Of a DNA stretch of 64,000 nt, positions 1-7,837 are shown piece by piece. Numbering within the stretch: the first letter of the stretch is position 1; every line of letters begins with the position of its first letter. The notes under the pieces were generated by a model. The model was not told the origin of the DNA and did not search any database. It saw nothing but the letters and a program-made list of their open reading frames with translations. Source of the stretch: CAXBBB01 sp963841855 (lineage in GTDB: Bacteria; Bacteroidota; Rhodothermia; Rhodothermales; BA12); the NCBI GenBank assembly GCA_963841855.1, contig CAWJEJ010000003.1:496001-560000 (forward strand), written 5' to 3'. A program made the position numbers and the translations under genes.

Positions 1-2
1 GT

Positions 3-41
3 CAGGTCATTGTCGCCGAGCAGACCGTCGATGTGCCGTGA
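3..41 (+). CDS. possible 3' end of an upstream gene (partial)
   Basis: The first bases read open in one frame for 12 codons and end in TGA at 39-41, with the residues QVIVAEQTVDVP. This could be the C-terminus of a protein that begins before the window. It is too short to assign, and the open frame could be chance. Confidence 0.3.
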   Translation, partial: QVIVAEQTVDVP

Positions 42-113
42 GATTGGTCAGCAGGTGTGCCACAAAGCGGTAACGCGCGCGTAGCAGGGAGACTATACAT
101 CTTCTCGGTCTCC

Positions 114-944
114 ATGGCTCAGCCCACTCCCAGCATCCGCAACGGCATCCAGATCGGCGTCGCCGTCGTGTTCTTCCTCATCCTGATCAGCAGCGGCGGC
201 TGCATGACGACCTCCATCGAGTCGGGCGAACTGGGTGTCAAGTTCAATCCGCTAGGTGAGGGTACCGACCTAGAACGCGTGTATGGGGAAGGTCTGAACA
301 TCCATGCGCCCTGGGTCGAGGTGATCGAATACGACGTTCGAGTCCAAGAGAAGCTCGAGCAGCTCAACGCGCTCTCGTCCAACGGCCTCACCATCGGAAT
401 GGAAATCTCGATCCGCTGGCGCCCCGACGCCGACAGTCTGCCCCGCCTGCACAAGAACTATGGGACGAACTACGCCGAAAAGCTCGTCCTGCCCGAGCTG
501 CGCAGCGCCGTCCGCGAGGTCGTCGGCCAGTTCACGCCCGAGGAGTTATACTCGACGCGGCGCAACGAGCTGCAGACCAACGTGCTCGAACGCGTCGCGA
601 CGGCTGTCGAAAGTCGCTACGTCGATGTCGAAGCCGTTCTGATTCGAGACGTGAGCCTGCCGCAGCAAATCCGCAGCGCCATCGAGAACAAGCTCGAAGA
701 AGAGCAGCGCGTCGAGCAGGCTCGCCTGTCGATTCAGCGTGCCGAGCAGGAAGCCAACCGCAAGCGCGTCGAGGCGCAGGGCGACGCTGACCGGGCGCGC
801 ATCATCGCCGAGAGCCTGTCGCCCAACTTTCTCAAGTTTCAGGGCATCCAGGCGACGCTCGAACTGGCCAAGTCGTCCAACGCCAAAACCGTCGTCATCG
901 GCGCCGGAGGCGATGGTCTGCCCGTGATCCTGGGCGATCAGTAG
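114..944 (+). CDS. prohibitin-like SPFH/Band 7 membrane protein
   Basis: This is a 276-residue protein starting at the ATG at 114; an in-frame upstream start at 57 would add 19 residues with no family match. Residues about 11-28 form one membrane segment. An SPFH/Band 7 domain follows (about 30-200), then a charged Glu/Arg/Gln-rich stretch with a coiled-coil pattern and a short glycine-rich tail. Prohibitin-type proteins form large membrane-bound rings and often control FtsH or other membrane proteases; here that role is inferred from the fold only. It is convergent with the next gene and shows no operon partner. Family assignment is secure, exact function is not. Confidence 0.85.
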   Translation: MAQPTPSIRNGIQIGVAVVFFLILISSGGCMTTSIESGELGVKFNPLGEGTDLERVYGEGLNIHAPWVEVIEYDVRVQEKLEQLNALSSNGLTIGMEISIRWRPDADSLPRLHKNYGTNYAEKLVLPELRSAVREVVGQFTPEELYSTRRNELQTNVLERVATAVESRYVDVEAVLIRDVSLPQQIRSAIENKLEEEQRVEQARLSIQRAEQEANRKRVEAQGDADRARIIAESLSPNFLKFQGIQATLELAKSSNAKTVVIGAGGDGLPVILGDQ

Positions 945-968
945 GCCACCCGTTTGGGCGCCGACGTG

Positions 969-1886
969 CTAGGCGGCGCGCTCCAGCCCGTCCGGTGGCG
1001 GTGCGACGGCGGCGTGCAGCAGGCTCAGCAGCACATCGGCGTCGCGCGCGTTCAGGCGGCCCGACGCGTGGGCGATTCGGACCGTCTCGACTCCCAGCGC
1101 GCAGTACGTCGGCAGCGCGTGCGGCGCCACGTCGGCAATCGTGCTCAGATGCCGCTCGACCGTCGACGCGTCGCCTCGCACGATGGGGCCCGTCAGGGCG
1201 TGCTCGGGTGAGAGGCCGGCCAGGTTGGCGACGGTGCCGCGCAGCAGCGGCGCCACGACTGCGCCGGGCTTCTCGACGCCTGCGTGGTGCAGCAGGTCGT
1301 GCGCCAGAGCCGCCAGCGTGACGGTGAAGTTGCTCGCCACGCTCAGCGCCGCGTGGTAGATCGCCTTGCGGTTGGGATCGACGACGACCGGCACCATGCC
1401 CAACCGGTGAGCCAGCCACTGCCCCGACTCGACCGCGCGCGCGCCTCCGTCCAGTCCTGCCGCCGATCCGATTAGAACTGATGGGTCGGACGCGATCGTC
1501 AGCGCTTGGACCGGATGGAACGCGAGCAGCGTCAGACCCGCCGATCGCAGCGGCTCCAGCACGTCCGACGCCAGCGCTCCCGACGTGTGGATCGCCAGCG
1601 TCCCCGCCTGCGCATAGCCCGCCGCCGCCCGCGCCACCACGAGCAGCGCGTGATCCGGGACGCAGAACACGACGGCATCGGCGCCCGACTGCATCGCTCC
1701 GCCCAGGTCCGTCGCGCGGGCCTCGACACGTTGGGCCAACCGCTCGGCCGACGCCATCGACCGACTCGCAACGGCGGTGACGGACAGACCAACGTCGACC
1801 GCTCGGCGCGCGAGAACGGTGGCTGCGGCTCCCGATCCCACGAACGCGAGCGACTGGACTGCGACGGGCGGAGAGGCGTCTTCCAT
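969..1886 (-). CDS. Rossmann-like/DUF2520 NAD(P)-binding protein
   Basis: A 305-residue protein. An N-terminal Rossmann fold has the nucleotide loop FVGSGAAAT (about residues 15-23). A C-terminal helical DUF2520-type domain contains the run NRKAIYHAALSVASNF, where the Tyr-His pair is typical of the family. These proteins resemble F420-dependent NADP reductases and pyrroline-5-carboxylate reductase-like dehydrogenases, but their substrate is unknown. It ends 24 bp from the convergent prohibitin gene. The ATG at 1886 is the natural start. The family call is good and the function is open. Confidence 0.8.
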   Translation of the reverse strand: MEDASPPVAVQSLAFVGSGAAATVLARRAVDVGLSVTAVASRSMASAERLAQRVEARATDLGGAMQSGADAVVFCVPDHALLVVARAAAGYAQAGTLAIHTSGALASDVLEPLRSAGLTLLAFHPVQALTIASDPSVLIGSAAGLDGGARAVESGQWLAHRLGMVPVVVDPNRKAIYHAALSVASNFTVTLAALAHDLLHHAGVEKPGAVVAPLLRGTVANLAGLSPEHALTGPIVRGDASTVERHLSTIADVAPHALPTYCALGVETVRIAHASGRLNARDADVLLSLLHAAVAPPPDGLERAA

Positions 1887-1948
1887 GGCGGTCGGGTCGT
1901 AGAACGAGCTTCGAACCTACGAACGAGACGCTGGCCAAACGCTCGCCT

Positions 1949-2566
1949 TTAGCTGCTCGCCGCGATCATGCCCAAAATGCCGCCCCGGATCATCGCGACC
2001 GAGATGGCGGCCAGAAACAGGCTCGCGATCTTGGCGATGGCTTTGGACGCGTTGCGGCCCAGAAAGCCCATGATGACCGGTCCGCCGACAAAAGCGACGA
2101 GCACGATCGACAGGTTGAAGAAGAGCGCCGTCAGCGTCGGGATGTAGCCGAACTGCTGCTGCGACACGATGATCGTCGTGATGGCGGCCGGGCCGATCGT
2201 GAGCGGAATGCCCAGCGGGACGATGCCGATGTCGTGGTCGGTATCCTCTTCCTCGTCCGACGGCGAGCGGCGCTTGAGGTCGCTGAAGAGCAGGTCGCTC
2301 GTCGAGAGGACCAGCAGGATTAGTCCGCCGCCGACGCGCAGGTCGTTGACCGTGATGCCCAGCGTGTTGAAGATAATCTCGCCCGTAAACAGGATCGCGA
2401 CGGCGACGACGAACGCCGTCGTGACGGCTTTGACGGCCAACCGGCGGCGCGACTGCTTGGTCATCTGCTCGCTGAAGCTGATGAACAGCGGCAGGATGCC
2501 CAGGATGTTGACGGCGACGAAGAGCGGCAGGAACGCCGCCAGCGTGTCGGAGAAGAAAACGTTCAC
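1949..2566 (-). CDS. MarC family integral membrane protein
   Basis: This is a 205-residue protein with about six hydrophobic helices and the MarC pattern, including NILGILPLFISF near the N-terminus and GIPLTIGPAAITT in the middle. I chose the GTG at 2566 because the family begins right there; the reading frame stays open 71 codons further upstream but crosses the divergent lipoprotein gene and has no family match. MarC proteins are inner-membrane proteins of unknown function (the early link to antibiotic resistance is not supported). An acidic loop rich in Asp and Glu lies between helices 3 and 4. Confidence 0.85.
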   Translation of the reverse strand: MNVFFSDTLAAFLPLFVAVNILGILPLFISFSEQMTKQSRRRLAVKAVTTAFVVAVAILFTGEIIFNTLGITVNDLRVGGGLILLVLSTSDLLFSDLKRRSPSDEEEDTDHDIGIVPLGIPLTIGPAAITTIIVSQQQFGYIPTLTALFFNLSIVLVAFVGGPVIMGFLGRNASKAIAKIASLFLAAISVAMIRGGILGMIAASS

Positions 2567-2660
2567 GGATGCGACCGATCGGCGAGAAGAGAGGGCGGGC
2601 ACCGGCGCGATCCGGCGGACGTTGCACGCTGGACTTTCTACCCGTCCGAGCGTGCCTGCG

Positions 2661-3209
2661 ATGCAAACTAGCCCCATTCCAAACGCCCGTGCGACGCCAC
2701 GCGTAACCTTCGCCGCCCGTTCGAGCCGCCTTCTCACACTCCTGCTCCTGACTTTGACGCTGGGCGCCTCGGCCTGCACGACGCGCCAGGGCGACGTGAC
2801 GACGGACGACGAGGGTACTACTCCGATTCCGTTTCAAGCCATCGGCATCGGCACCTACGTGGGCGACACCGATCTCGAATCCGTCGCCCGCACGGACGCG
2901 CAGTGGCAACTGCTGTCGGATACGCTCTCGTTTGCCCGCCCGGCTCGCCTGACCGGCGACTCGCTGGGAGGCGCGATGGTGCTGGCCGTCGGCGTACGGG
3001 CCGAGTATGGCGGTTTCGGCGTGCGTTTCGTCGGGCTAGAGCAGGACTCGGTGGGCATCGAGGCCACGTACGGCCTGTTCGTGCCGGGCGAGGAGTGCAG
3101 TAACGCCCCGGCACCTCAGCAGCCGTTCGCCGCCGTCAAGGCTCCGCGCATCGACGCGCCGGTCCGGTTTACGCGCATCGTCGAAACGTCGCCGTGCGTG
3201 ATCGACTAA
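2661..3209 (+). CDS. putative secreted lipoprotein, unknown function
   Basis: A 182-residue protein with a long basic N-terminal region, a leucine-rich hydrophobic core and a lipobox LGASAC with the lipid-attachment Cys at residue 39. The mature part has no motif I recognise. It contains one Cys pair (residues about 147 and 179) that could form a disulfide. The gene is divergent from marC, with a 94-bp gap that should hold both promoters. A long in-frame extension upstream of 2661 is antisense to marC and was not accepted. Export to the envelope is well supported by the signal; function is unknown. Confidence 0.65.
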   Translation: MQTSPIPNARATPRVTFAARSSRLLTLLLLTLTLGASACTTRQGDVTTDDEGTTPIPFQAIGIGTYVGDTDLESVARTDAQWQLLSDTLSFARPARLTGDSLGGAMVLAVGVRAEYGGFGVRFVGLEQDSVGIEATYGLFVPGEECSNAPAPQQPFAAVKAPRIDAPVRFTRIVETSPCVID

Positions 3210-3437
3210 GAGACTGTTTGGCGAAGGTAGCGGAAGGCGAGAGCGAGCGCGGGAAGCGACTCGCAAGGCGCGCGAAGCAGACACTACTGCGTGACCTACG
3301 GTTGCGCTAGCTATGGCGATGCAGCGTAACCCCAAAGGGGACCGCACAGCGAACGCCGCGAGGCGGTTTTCGAGCCGTTCACTACGTGGTCCCTTCGGGT
3401 TCGCGGCCCCGCAGCCTTTCGCCAAACGGTCTCTAAG
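3206..3437. repeat. nested palindromic intergenic element (MITE-like)
   Basis: The outer arms at 3206-3227 and 3415-3437 are imperfect inverted repeats sharing GTTTGGCGAA and differing at about three positions over 22 bp. A second inverted pair lies inside, at 3328-3354 and 3377-3401 (AACCC...GAAC against GTTC...GGGTT). The element fills the gap between the lipoprotein stop and the Asp-rich peptide. No coding signal is present. It could be a MITE-like element or a large RNA hairpin. Confidence 0.5.
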
Positions 3438-3461
3438 CATCCCGAGCGCCGATCGCCGGGT

Positions 3462-3671
3462 TTAGTCGAGTTTCAGATCGTCGTCGTCGTCGAGATCCAA
3501 CTCGTCGTCGTCGTCGAAGTCAAGGTCGTCGTCATCGAAGTCGAGTTCGTCCTCTTCGTCGTCGAACGAGTCTTCGTCGTCGAGGTCGTCGTCATCGAAG
3601 TCGAAGTCGTCCTCGTCTTCGATCGCGAGAGAGGCGAGGAGCAGGTCGTCTTGGGTGTCAGCGTCGAGCAT
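3462..3671 (-). CDS. Asp-rich acidic low-complexity peptide
   Basis: A 69-residue reading frame starting at the ATG at 3671. After residue 20 it is almost entirely Asp with Glu, Leu and Phe (blocks such as DFDDDDLDF). The DNA contains a 60-bp internal period: the same 21-bp segment occurs at 3523 and 3583. There is no signal peptide, no membrane segment and no recognisable domain. Such acidic tails can bind Ca2+ or basic proteins, but no role can be assigned here. It may also be an in-frame simple repeat that is not translated. It is divergent from the gene at 3843. Confidence 0.4.
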   Translation of the reverse strand: MLDADTQDDLLLASLAIEDEDDFDFDDDDLDDEDSFDDEEDELDFDDDDLDFDDDDELDLDDDDDLKLD

Positions 3672-3842
3672 GAGCAGGAAGGTGTGAAACGAGACATGGC
3701 GTTTACATCCCCGTTGCGCGTCAGGGTTTCGACCGGTGGAAAATCGCGGGCGGGAGCGGCGGCGAAATGCGTCCGATCCCAACGAACACGGCGCCCGCGT
3801 TGCGTGTATCATGCCTCTTTCAACCGCATCCGCTCTCCCCAA

Positions 3843-4259
3843 ATGTCTGAATTCACCGAACGCAGCGCCTATCCATCGCCCGAAGAGTTCGAGGTAATGC
3901 GCCCCGAATACCTCGACATGGAGGACGGCTACTGGCGCGCGCAGATCAACATTCCGCCGTTCAAGGTCTTTGCCGAGAGCGAGACCAAGGCCGGAGCCCG
4001 CCGCCACGCGCTCTACGAAGCGCAGAAGGAGTACCGCCAGTACCACCCGTCGTACCGTTTGGCCAGCCCGTTCCCCGACGAGTTCGAGGACGCCGCCGGT
4101 ACCAAGTGGACGCGCGTCGCCCAGGCCCAGCGCGCCAAGCTAGGAGACTACACGTTCATCTCGGCCGACGGCGAGGACGAGGACAGCGCCGACATTGAGC
4201 AGATGCTGACATGGGACGTGCGACCCGCCGGAGAAGAAGCGCCCGCAAACGACGACTGA
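3843..4259 (+). CDS. conserved-looking hypothetical cytoplasmic protein
   Basis: A 138-residue soluble protein with acidic ends and no signal peptide or membrane segment. The centre contains aromatic and charged residues (EYRQYHPSYR, TKWTRVAQAQ). I do not recognise a family. The ATG at 3843 is preferred over upstream in-frame starts because the upstream part is antisense to the Asp-rich peptide and has a different composition. A strong terminator follows 20 bp after the stop, which supports a real monocistronic gene. Confidence 0.6.
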   Translation: MSEFTERSAYPSPEEFEVMRPEYLDMEDGYWRAQINIPPFKVFAESETKAGARRHALYEAQKEYRQYHPSYRLASPFPDEFEDAAGTKWTRVAQAQRAKLGDYTFISADGEDEDSADIEQMLTWDVRPAGEEAPANDD

Positions 4260-4278
4260 TTTCGCTTGGCCTGTCGAA

Positions 4279-4314
4279 ACGCCCGGCACCTCGCGTGAGG
4301 TGCCGGGCGTTTTC
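4279..4314 (+). terminator. Rho-independent terminator
   Basis: A perfect stem of 14 bp (ACGCCCGGCACCTC paired with GAGGTGCCGGGCGT), a 4-nt loop GCGT and a following T run. It sits just after the gene ending at 4259 and before the convergent TonB_C gene, so it may act in both directions. Confidence 0.85.
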
Positions 4315-4368
4315 GGTTCATGGATTGTCGTGCTGCTGGGCTGGGGTGCGCAAAGCCGTCCCGCAGGT

Positions 4369-5439
4369 CTACCTGGGCCGGACGTAGACGGGAATCGTCA
4401 TCTGCACGCGTTTGAGTTCGCCGCCCGTCGAGCCGGGGCGCCAGCGCGTCGTGCGAATCGCTTCGAGAGCGGCCTCGTTGAGCAGCGCGCTTGGGCTCTC
4501 GACGACGAACGGCGCCTCGACGCTTCCGTCCGTATCGACGATGAACTGGACGATCACCTTGCCCTCGACACCTGCCTGGCGCGCGGCTTCGGGATAGCGG
4601 ACGCGCTTTTGCAGGTCGCGCATTCCGCGTGAGAAGCTGGGCAGCAGTTCAGGTGTTTCCTCTACGATCTCGAACTTCTCCCTTGCCGTCTCCAAAACAG
4701 CCTTGGAGCCCGGCGCGATACGAAACGTGAGGGGTAGCACTATGGGGGCGCGGACTGGGGCGCCATCCTTGAACGCAGGCTGGAACTTGGCGTCTCGGAC
4801 GGCTCGAATGGCGGCGTCATCGAATCCGGGATTCGAGCTTTCGTGGATTGAAATTTCCTGAGGCCGTCCCTGCTCGTCCACCACGAAGCGAACAGCAACG
4901 GTGCCCTCCATCCCTTCTCGTCGAAGCTGCTCGGGATACTTTAGCCGGCTCTGAATCGCTCGTATCCCCTCTTGTTGCGAAGGGAGCAGCCGAGGCAGCG
5001 AGTCGGGCGTGACGAATGATTCGGATTCGAGTCCGCGTGCCTCGTCGAGCGCGTCGGCCAGAGCGATGCGGAACGAGACCGGGAGCGTCATCGACACCCG
5101 AACCGGACGGCCGCCAATGCGCCCCGGTGCAAGGCCCAGCGTGTGCACGACGCGCAGCGCCTCGGCATCCAGCGCCGGATCGACGCCGCGCAAGACGACC
5201 GGATCGGCGACATCGCCGTTCGCGTCCACTACCATTCGCACCAGAACCGTCCCCTCGACGCCTGCCGCTCGGGCGCTGTCGGGGTAGGCGATCGCGCGCT
5301 GGAGACCTGCCATCGCCGTGCGCGCGTCGGGTAGCAGCGTGGGCATCTCGTCAGCAATCTGGTAGACCGAGTCGGCGGATTGGGCGGCCGCGGGAAGGGC
5401 GAAGGAGAGCGCGAATAGGGCGGCGCAGATGGATCGCAT
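4369..5439 (-). CDS. secreted protein with three TonB C-terminal domains
   Basis: A 356-residue protein with a cleavable signal peptide (residues about 1-20, ending ALPAAAQ). Three repeats of the TonB_C fold follow, at about 35-125, 150-240 and 265-356. Each has the same core: Y-P-x-x-A-R-x-x-G-V-E-G, then V-x-V-x-x-V-V-D, a later W/L-x-P-G/A and a closing LP-V-x-F or IPVYV strand. A classical TonB has one such domain tethered to the inner membrane by a helix; here there is no membrane anchor, so the protein should be free in the periplasm. It therefore cannot transduce energy in the usual way. It lies beside a second TonB_C gene and upstream of an M56-TonB_C sensor. Confidence 0.8.
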   Translation of the reverse strand: MRSICAALFALSFALPAAAQSADSVYQIADEMPTLLPDARTAMAGLQRAIAYPDSARAAGVEGTVLVRMVVDANGDVADPVVLRGVDPALDAEALRVVHTLGLAPGRIGGRPVRVSMTLPVSFRIALADALDEARGLESESFVTPDSLPRLLPSQQEGIRAIQSRLKYPEQLRREGMEGTVAVRFVVDEQGRPQEISIHESSNPGFDDAAIRAVRDAKFQPAFKDGAPVRAPIVLPLTFRIAPGSKAVLETAREKFEIVEETPELLPSFSRGMRDLQKRVRYPEAARQAGVEGKVIVQFIVDTDGSVEAPFVVESPSALLNEAALEAIRTTRWRPGSTGGELKRVQMTIPVYVRPR

Positions 5440-5465
5440 GAGGTCGGTCGGTGAGGCGAGGGGAA

Positions 5466-5869
5466 TCAGTCTAAGCTAAACGTCACGGGCAGCGTCATTT
5501 GCACGTTCACGGCTTTGCCGCGCTGCCTTCCAGAACGGAATCGGAGACCTCGGATGAGCCGCGCTGCTTCCTGGTCGCATCCCGAGCCGATTCCTCGGAC
5601 GACGCGCACTCTGCTAATGTCAGCGTCTTTCTCGACGACGAACTCGACGATCACGCGGCCCTCCACTCTCCGAAACCGGGCCAGCGGCGGATAGATTAGG
5701 CGTTCCTGCATCGCGCGCATCGCGTCGGCTTCGTTGGGCAGCAGGCGCGGCGTCTCCTCGACGATGACGAAAATCTCCTCGCCTTCGAGCGGTCCGTATC
5801 GGCCGAGTCGCAAGCGGTGGCCGAAAGGAGGAGAGGAAGCAGGGCCAGAAGGGCGAAAGGTCGGCGCAT
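5466..5869 (-). pseudogene. TonB_C-domain lipoprotein, frameshifted
   Basis: The ATG at 5869 opens a clear lipoprotein signal (leucine-rich core, lipobox SATAC, Cys20). The following TonB_C domain (VIVEETPRLLPN to TLPVTFSLD, ending at 5466) is in another frame. The whole stretch is 404 nt, that is one base short of a multiple of three. The shift lies between about 5775 and 5810. The TonB_C frame itself remains open up to 5945, but that extension overlaps the divergent FAD gene and lacks a signal peptide. Likely an inactivated copy or a one-base sequencing deletion. The domain closely resembles those in the neighbouring secreted protein and the M56 protein. Confidence 0.7.
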
Positions 5870-5932
5870 TGAGATCGGGTCGGTTCTGCGCTAAAGGTAG
5901 CACGTGAGGAGCTACGCCACCTGAGCGTCGGC

Positions 5933-5940
5933 TATCTTGC
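5933..5940 (+). promoter_or_regulatory. -7-like promoter element TATCTTGC
   Basis: TATCTTGC lies 3 nt before the ATG of the FAD oxidoreductase. It resembles the Bacteroidota -7 box TAnnTTTG, and transcription from it would give a nearly leaderless mRNA. The assignment is by pattern only. Confidence 0.4.
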
Positions 5941-5943
5941 CGC

Positions 5944-7593
5944 ATGGATGCTGATCTGATCGTCGTAGGCGCCGGGCTCGCCGGACTCGTGGCTGCTGCC
6001 GAAGCGGCGGATGCGGGGCGCCGCGTGATCGTGCTGGACCAGGAGCCTTCTCAGAGCCTGGGCGGGCAGGCGTGGTGGTCGTTCGGCGGCCTCTTCCTCG
6101 TCGACACGCCTGAGCAGCGCCGCATGCGCATCCGCGATTCGCGCGAACTGGCGTGGCAGGACTGGCTGGGCACGGCGGGCTTCGACAGGCAAGACGATCA
6201 GTGGCCGCGGCGCTGGGCCGAGGCCTACGTCGACTGGGCGGCGGGCGAGAAGCGGGCGTGGCTCAAAGAGCAGGGCGTCGGCTTCTTTCCGGTCGTCGGG
6301 TGGGCTGAGCGGGGCGGCGGACTGGCGACCGGGCCGGGCAACTCGGTGCCACGCTTCCACGTCGTCTGGGGGACAGGGCCTGGACTGGTCGCCCCGTTCG
6401 AGCGGCGCGTCCGAGCGCACGCCGACGCGAACCTGACCGAATTGCGCTTTCGCCACCGCGTAACCGGGCTGATCGTGACCGGTGGGCGCGTCGAAGGCGT
6501 GACAGGTGACGTGCTGGCACCGAGCAGCGTCGAGCGCGGCGCTCCCTCCAATCGCGACGTGGTCGGCGGCTTCGAACTGCGCGCGGGCGCCGTCGTCGTG
6601 ACGAGTGGCGGCATCGGCGCCAACGTCGACTTGGTGCGCCAAAACTGGCCTGCGCGCATGGGACGCGTGCCCGACCGGATGCTCGTCGGCGTGCCGGATC
6701 ACGTCGACGGCAAAATGATCGGCGTGGCGCAGACGGCTGGAGCGCGCGTGATCCACCCGGACCGCATGTGGCACTACTGCGAAGGCATCGCCAACCACTC
6801 GCCGGTCTGGACCGACCACGGCATCCGCATCCTGCCCGGTCCGTCGTCGCTGTGGCTGGACGCGACCGGAAAGCGCCTGCCCGTGCCCTGCCTGCCCGGC
6901 TTCGACACGTTGGGGACGCTCGAACACATCGTCGCGACGGGCTACGACTACTCGTGGTTCGTGCTCACGCAGCGCATCATCGAGAAGGAGTTCGCGCTGT
7001 CCGGCTCCGAGCAAAACCCCGACCTGACGGGCAAGAGCATTCGGGGCGTGCTGAGCAGGCTTAAGAAGGGCGCGCCCGGCCCGGTCGAGGCGTTCAAGCA
7101 ACGCGGAGCCGATTTCGTGGTAGCCGACGATCTGCGCTCGCTCGTCGACCAGATGAACGCGCTGACGCCCGACGCGCTGCTGAGCTACGAACAGGTCGAG
7201 CGCGAAGTCGTGGCGCGCGATAGGGAGATGGACAATCCGTTCACCAAAGACTTGCAGATTGCCGCGCTCCGGCAGGCCCGCACCTACCTGGGCGACAAAC
7301 TCATCCGCGTCGCCCCGCCGCACCGCCTGCTCGACCCTTCCGCCTGTCCTTTGATCGCCGTCCGACTGAACCTGCTCACGCGCAAAACGCTGGGCGGACT
7401 CGAAACTGACCTCTCGGCGCGCGCGCTGGGCGATGACGGCGCCCCGATCCCCGGACTCTACGCAGCGGGAGAGGCGGCGGGCTTCGGCGGCGGCGGCATG
7501 CACGGCTACCGCTCGCTCGAAGGCACCTTCTTGGGCGGCTGCCTCTTCTCGGGCCGAGCCGCCGGGCGCGCAGCCGCCGCGGACGTTGGGTGA
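5944..7593 (+). CDS. FAD-dependent dehydrogenase (fumarate reductase/KstD-like flavoprotein)
   Basis: A 549-residue soluble flavoprotein. The N-terminal dinucleotide fold has VVGAGLAGLVAAAEA at residues 6-20 and an ADP-ribose-binding acid after the second strand (VLDQE). The glycine-rich FAD loop near the C-terminus reads GLYAAGEAAGFGGGGMHG, followed by LEGTFLGGCLFSGRAAGR, as in the fumarate reductase/3-ketosteroid dehydrogenase superfamily. Length and layout match the group often annotated as FAD-binding dehydrogenase of about 550 residues. The substrate cannot be read from sequence. It sits between TonB_C genes on the opposite strand and has no obvious metabolic neighbours. Confidence 0.85.
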   Translation: MDADLIVVGAGLAGLVAAAEAADAGRRVIVLDQEPSQSLGGQAWWSFGGLFLVDTPEQRRMRIRDSRELAWQDWLGTAGFDRQDDQWPRRWAEAYVDWAAGEKRAWLKEQGVGFFPVVGWAERGGGLATGPGNSVPRFHVVWGTGPGLVAPFERRVRAHADANLTELRFRHRVTGLIVTGGRVEGVTGDVLAPSSVERGAPSNRDVVGGFELRAGAVVVTSGGIGANVDLVRQNWPARMGRVPDRMLVGVPDHVDGKMIGVAQTAGARVIHPDRMWHYCEGIANHSPVWTDHGIRILPGPSSLWLDATGKRLPVPCLPGFDTLGTLEHIVATGYDYSWFVLTQRIIEKEFALSGSEQNPDLTGKSIRGVLSRLKKGAPGPVEAFKQRGADFVVADDLRSLVDQMNALTPDALLSYEQVEREVVARDREMDNPFTKDLQIAALRQARTYLGDKLIRVAPPHRLLDPSACPLIAVRLNLLTRKTLGGLETDLSARALGDDGAPIPGLYAAGEAAGFGGGGMHGYRSLEGTFLGGCLFSGRAAGRAAAADVG

Positions 7594-7670
7594 GCCGTCG
7601 TTCTGCGTTTCCGGCTCCGCGCTTCCCAATTGGACAAAGTCCGACCCCGACACTCCTCCACTTCCGGTTT

Positions 7671-7751
7671 GTCATCGCGAGCGAAGCGTGGCGATCTCCG
7701 TGTTGACTGCTAGTCGGGAGATCACCACATCGCTTCGCTCCTCGCGATGAC
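7671..7751. repeat. palindromic intergenic repeat (REP/MITE-like)
   Basis: An 81-bp imperfect palindrome. The left arm begins GTCATCGCGAGCGAAGCG and the right arm ends CGCTTCGCTCCTCGCGATGAC-like with a 3-nt indel. It matches the look of a widespread intergenic repeat whose translations give a CHRERSVAIS-type peptide. It lies between the convergent FAD and M56 genes. Confidence 0.65.
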
Positions 7752-7837
7752 CAGCTGGAGAATTGTGCGTTACCCGGCCGCGCAGAGGAGCAGCGTGGCC
7801 ACTTCGTAGGCATCCCCGCCGATGTCGTCTCGGCGCT

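Noticed and set aside
2169..2660. Long N-terminal extension of the lipoprotein gene at 2661
   Set aside because: It is antisense to marC, which has clear homology, and adds no recognisable domain.
3462..3671. CRISPR-like array in the 60-bp repeats
   Set aside because: The repeats are coding Asp triplets without spacers of constant length.
5932..7653. A 573-residue minus-strand frame opposite the FAD oxidoreductase
   Set aside because: It is a GC-rich shadow frame; the plus strand has clear FAD motifs and the shadow has none.
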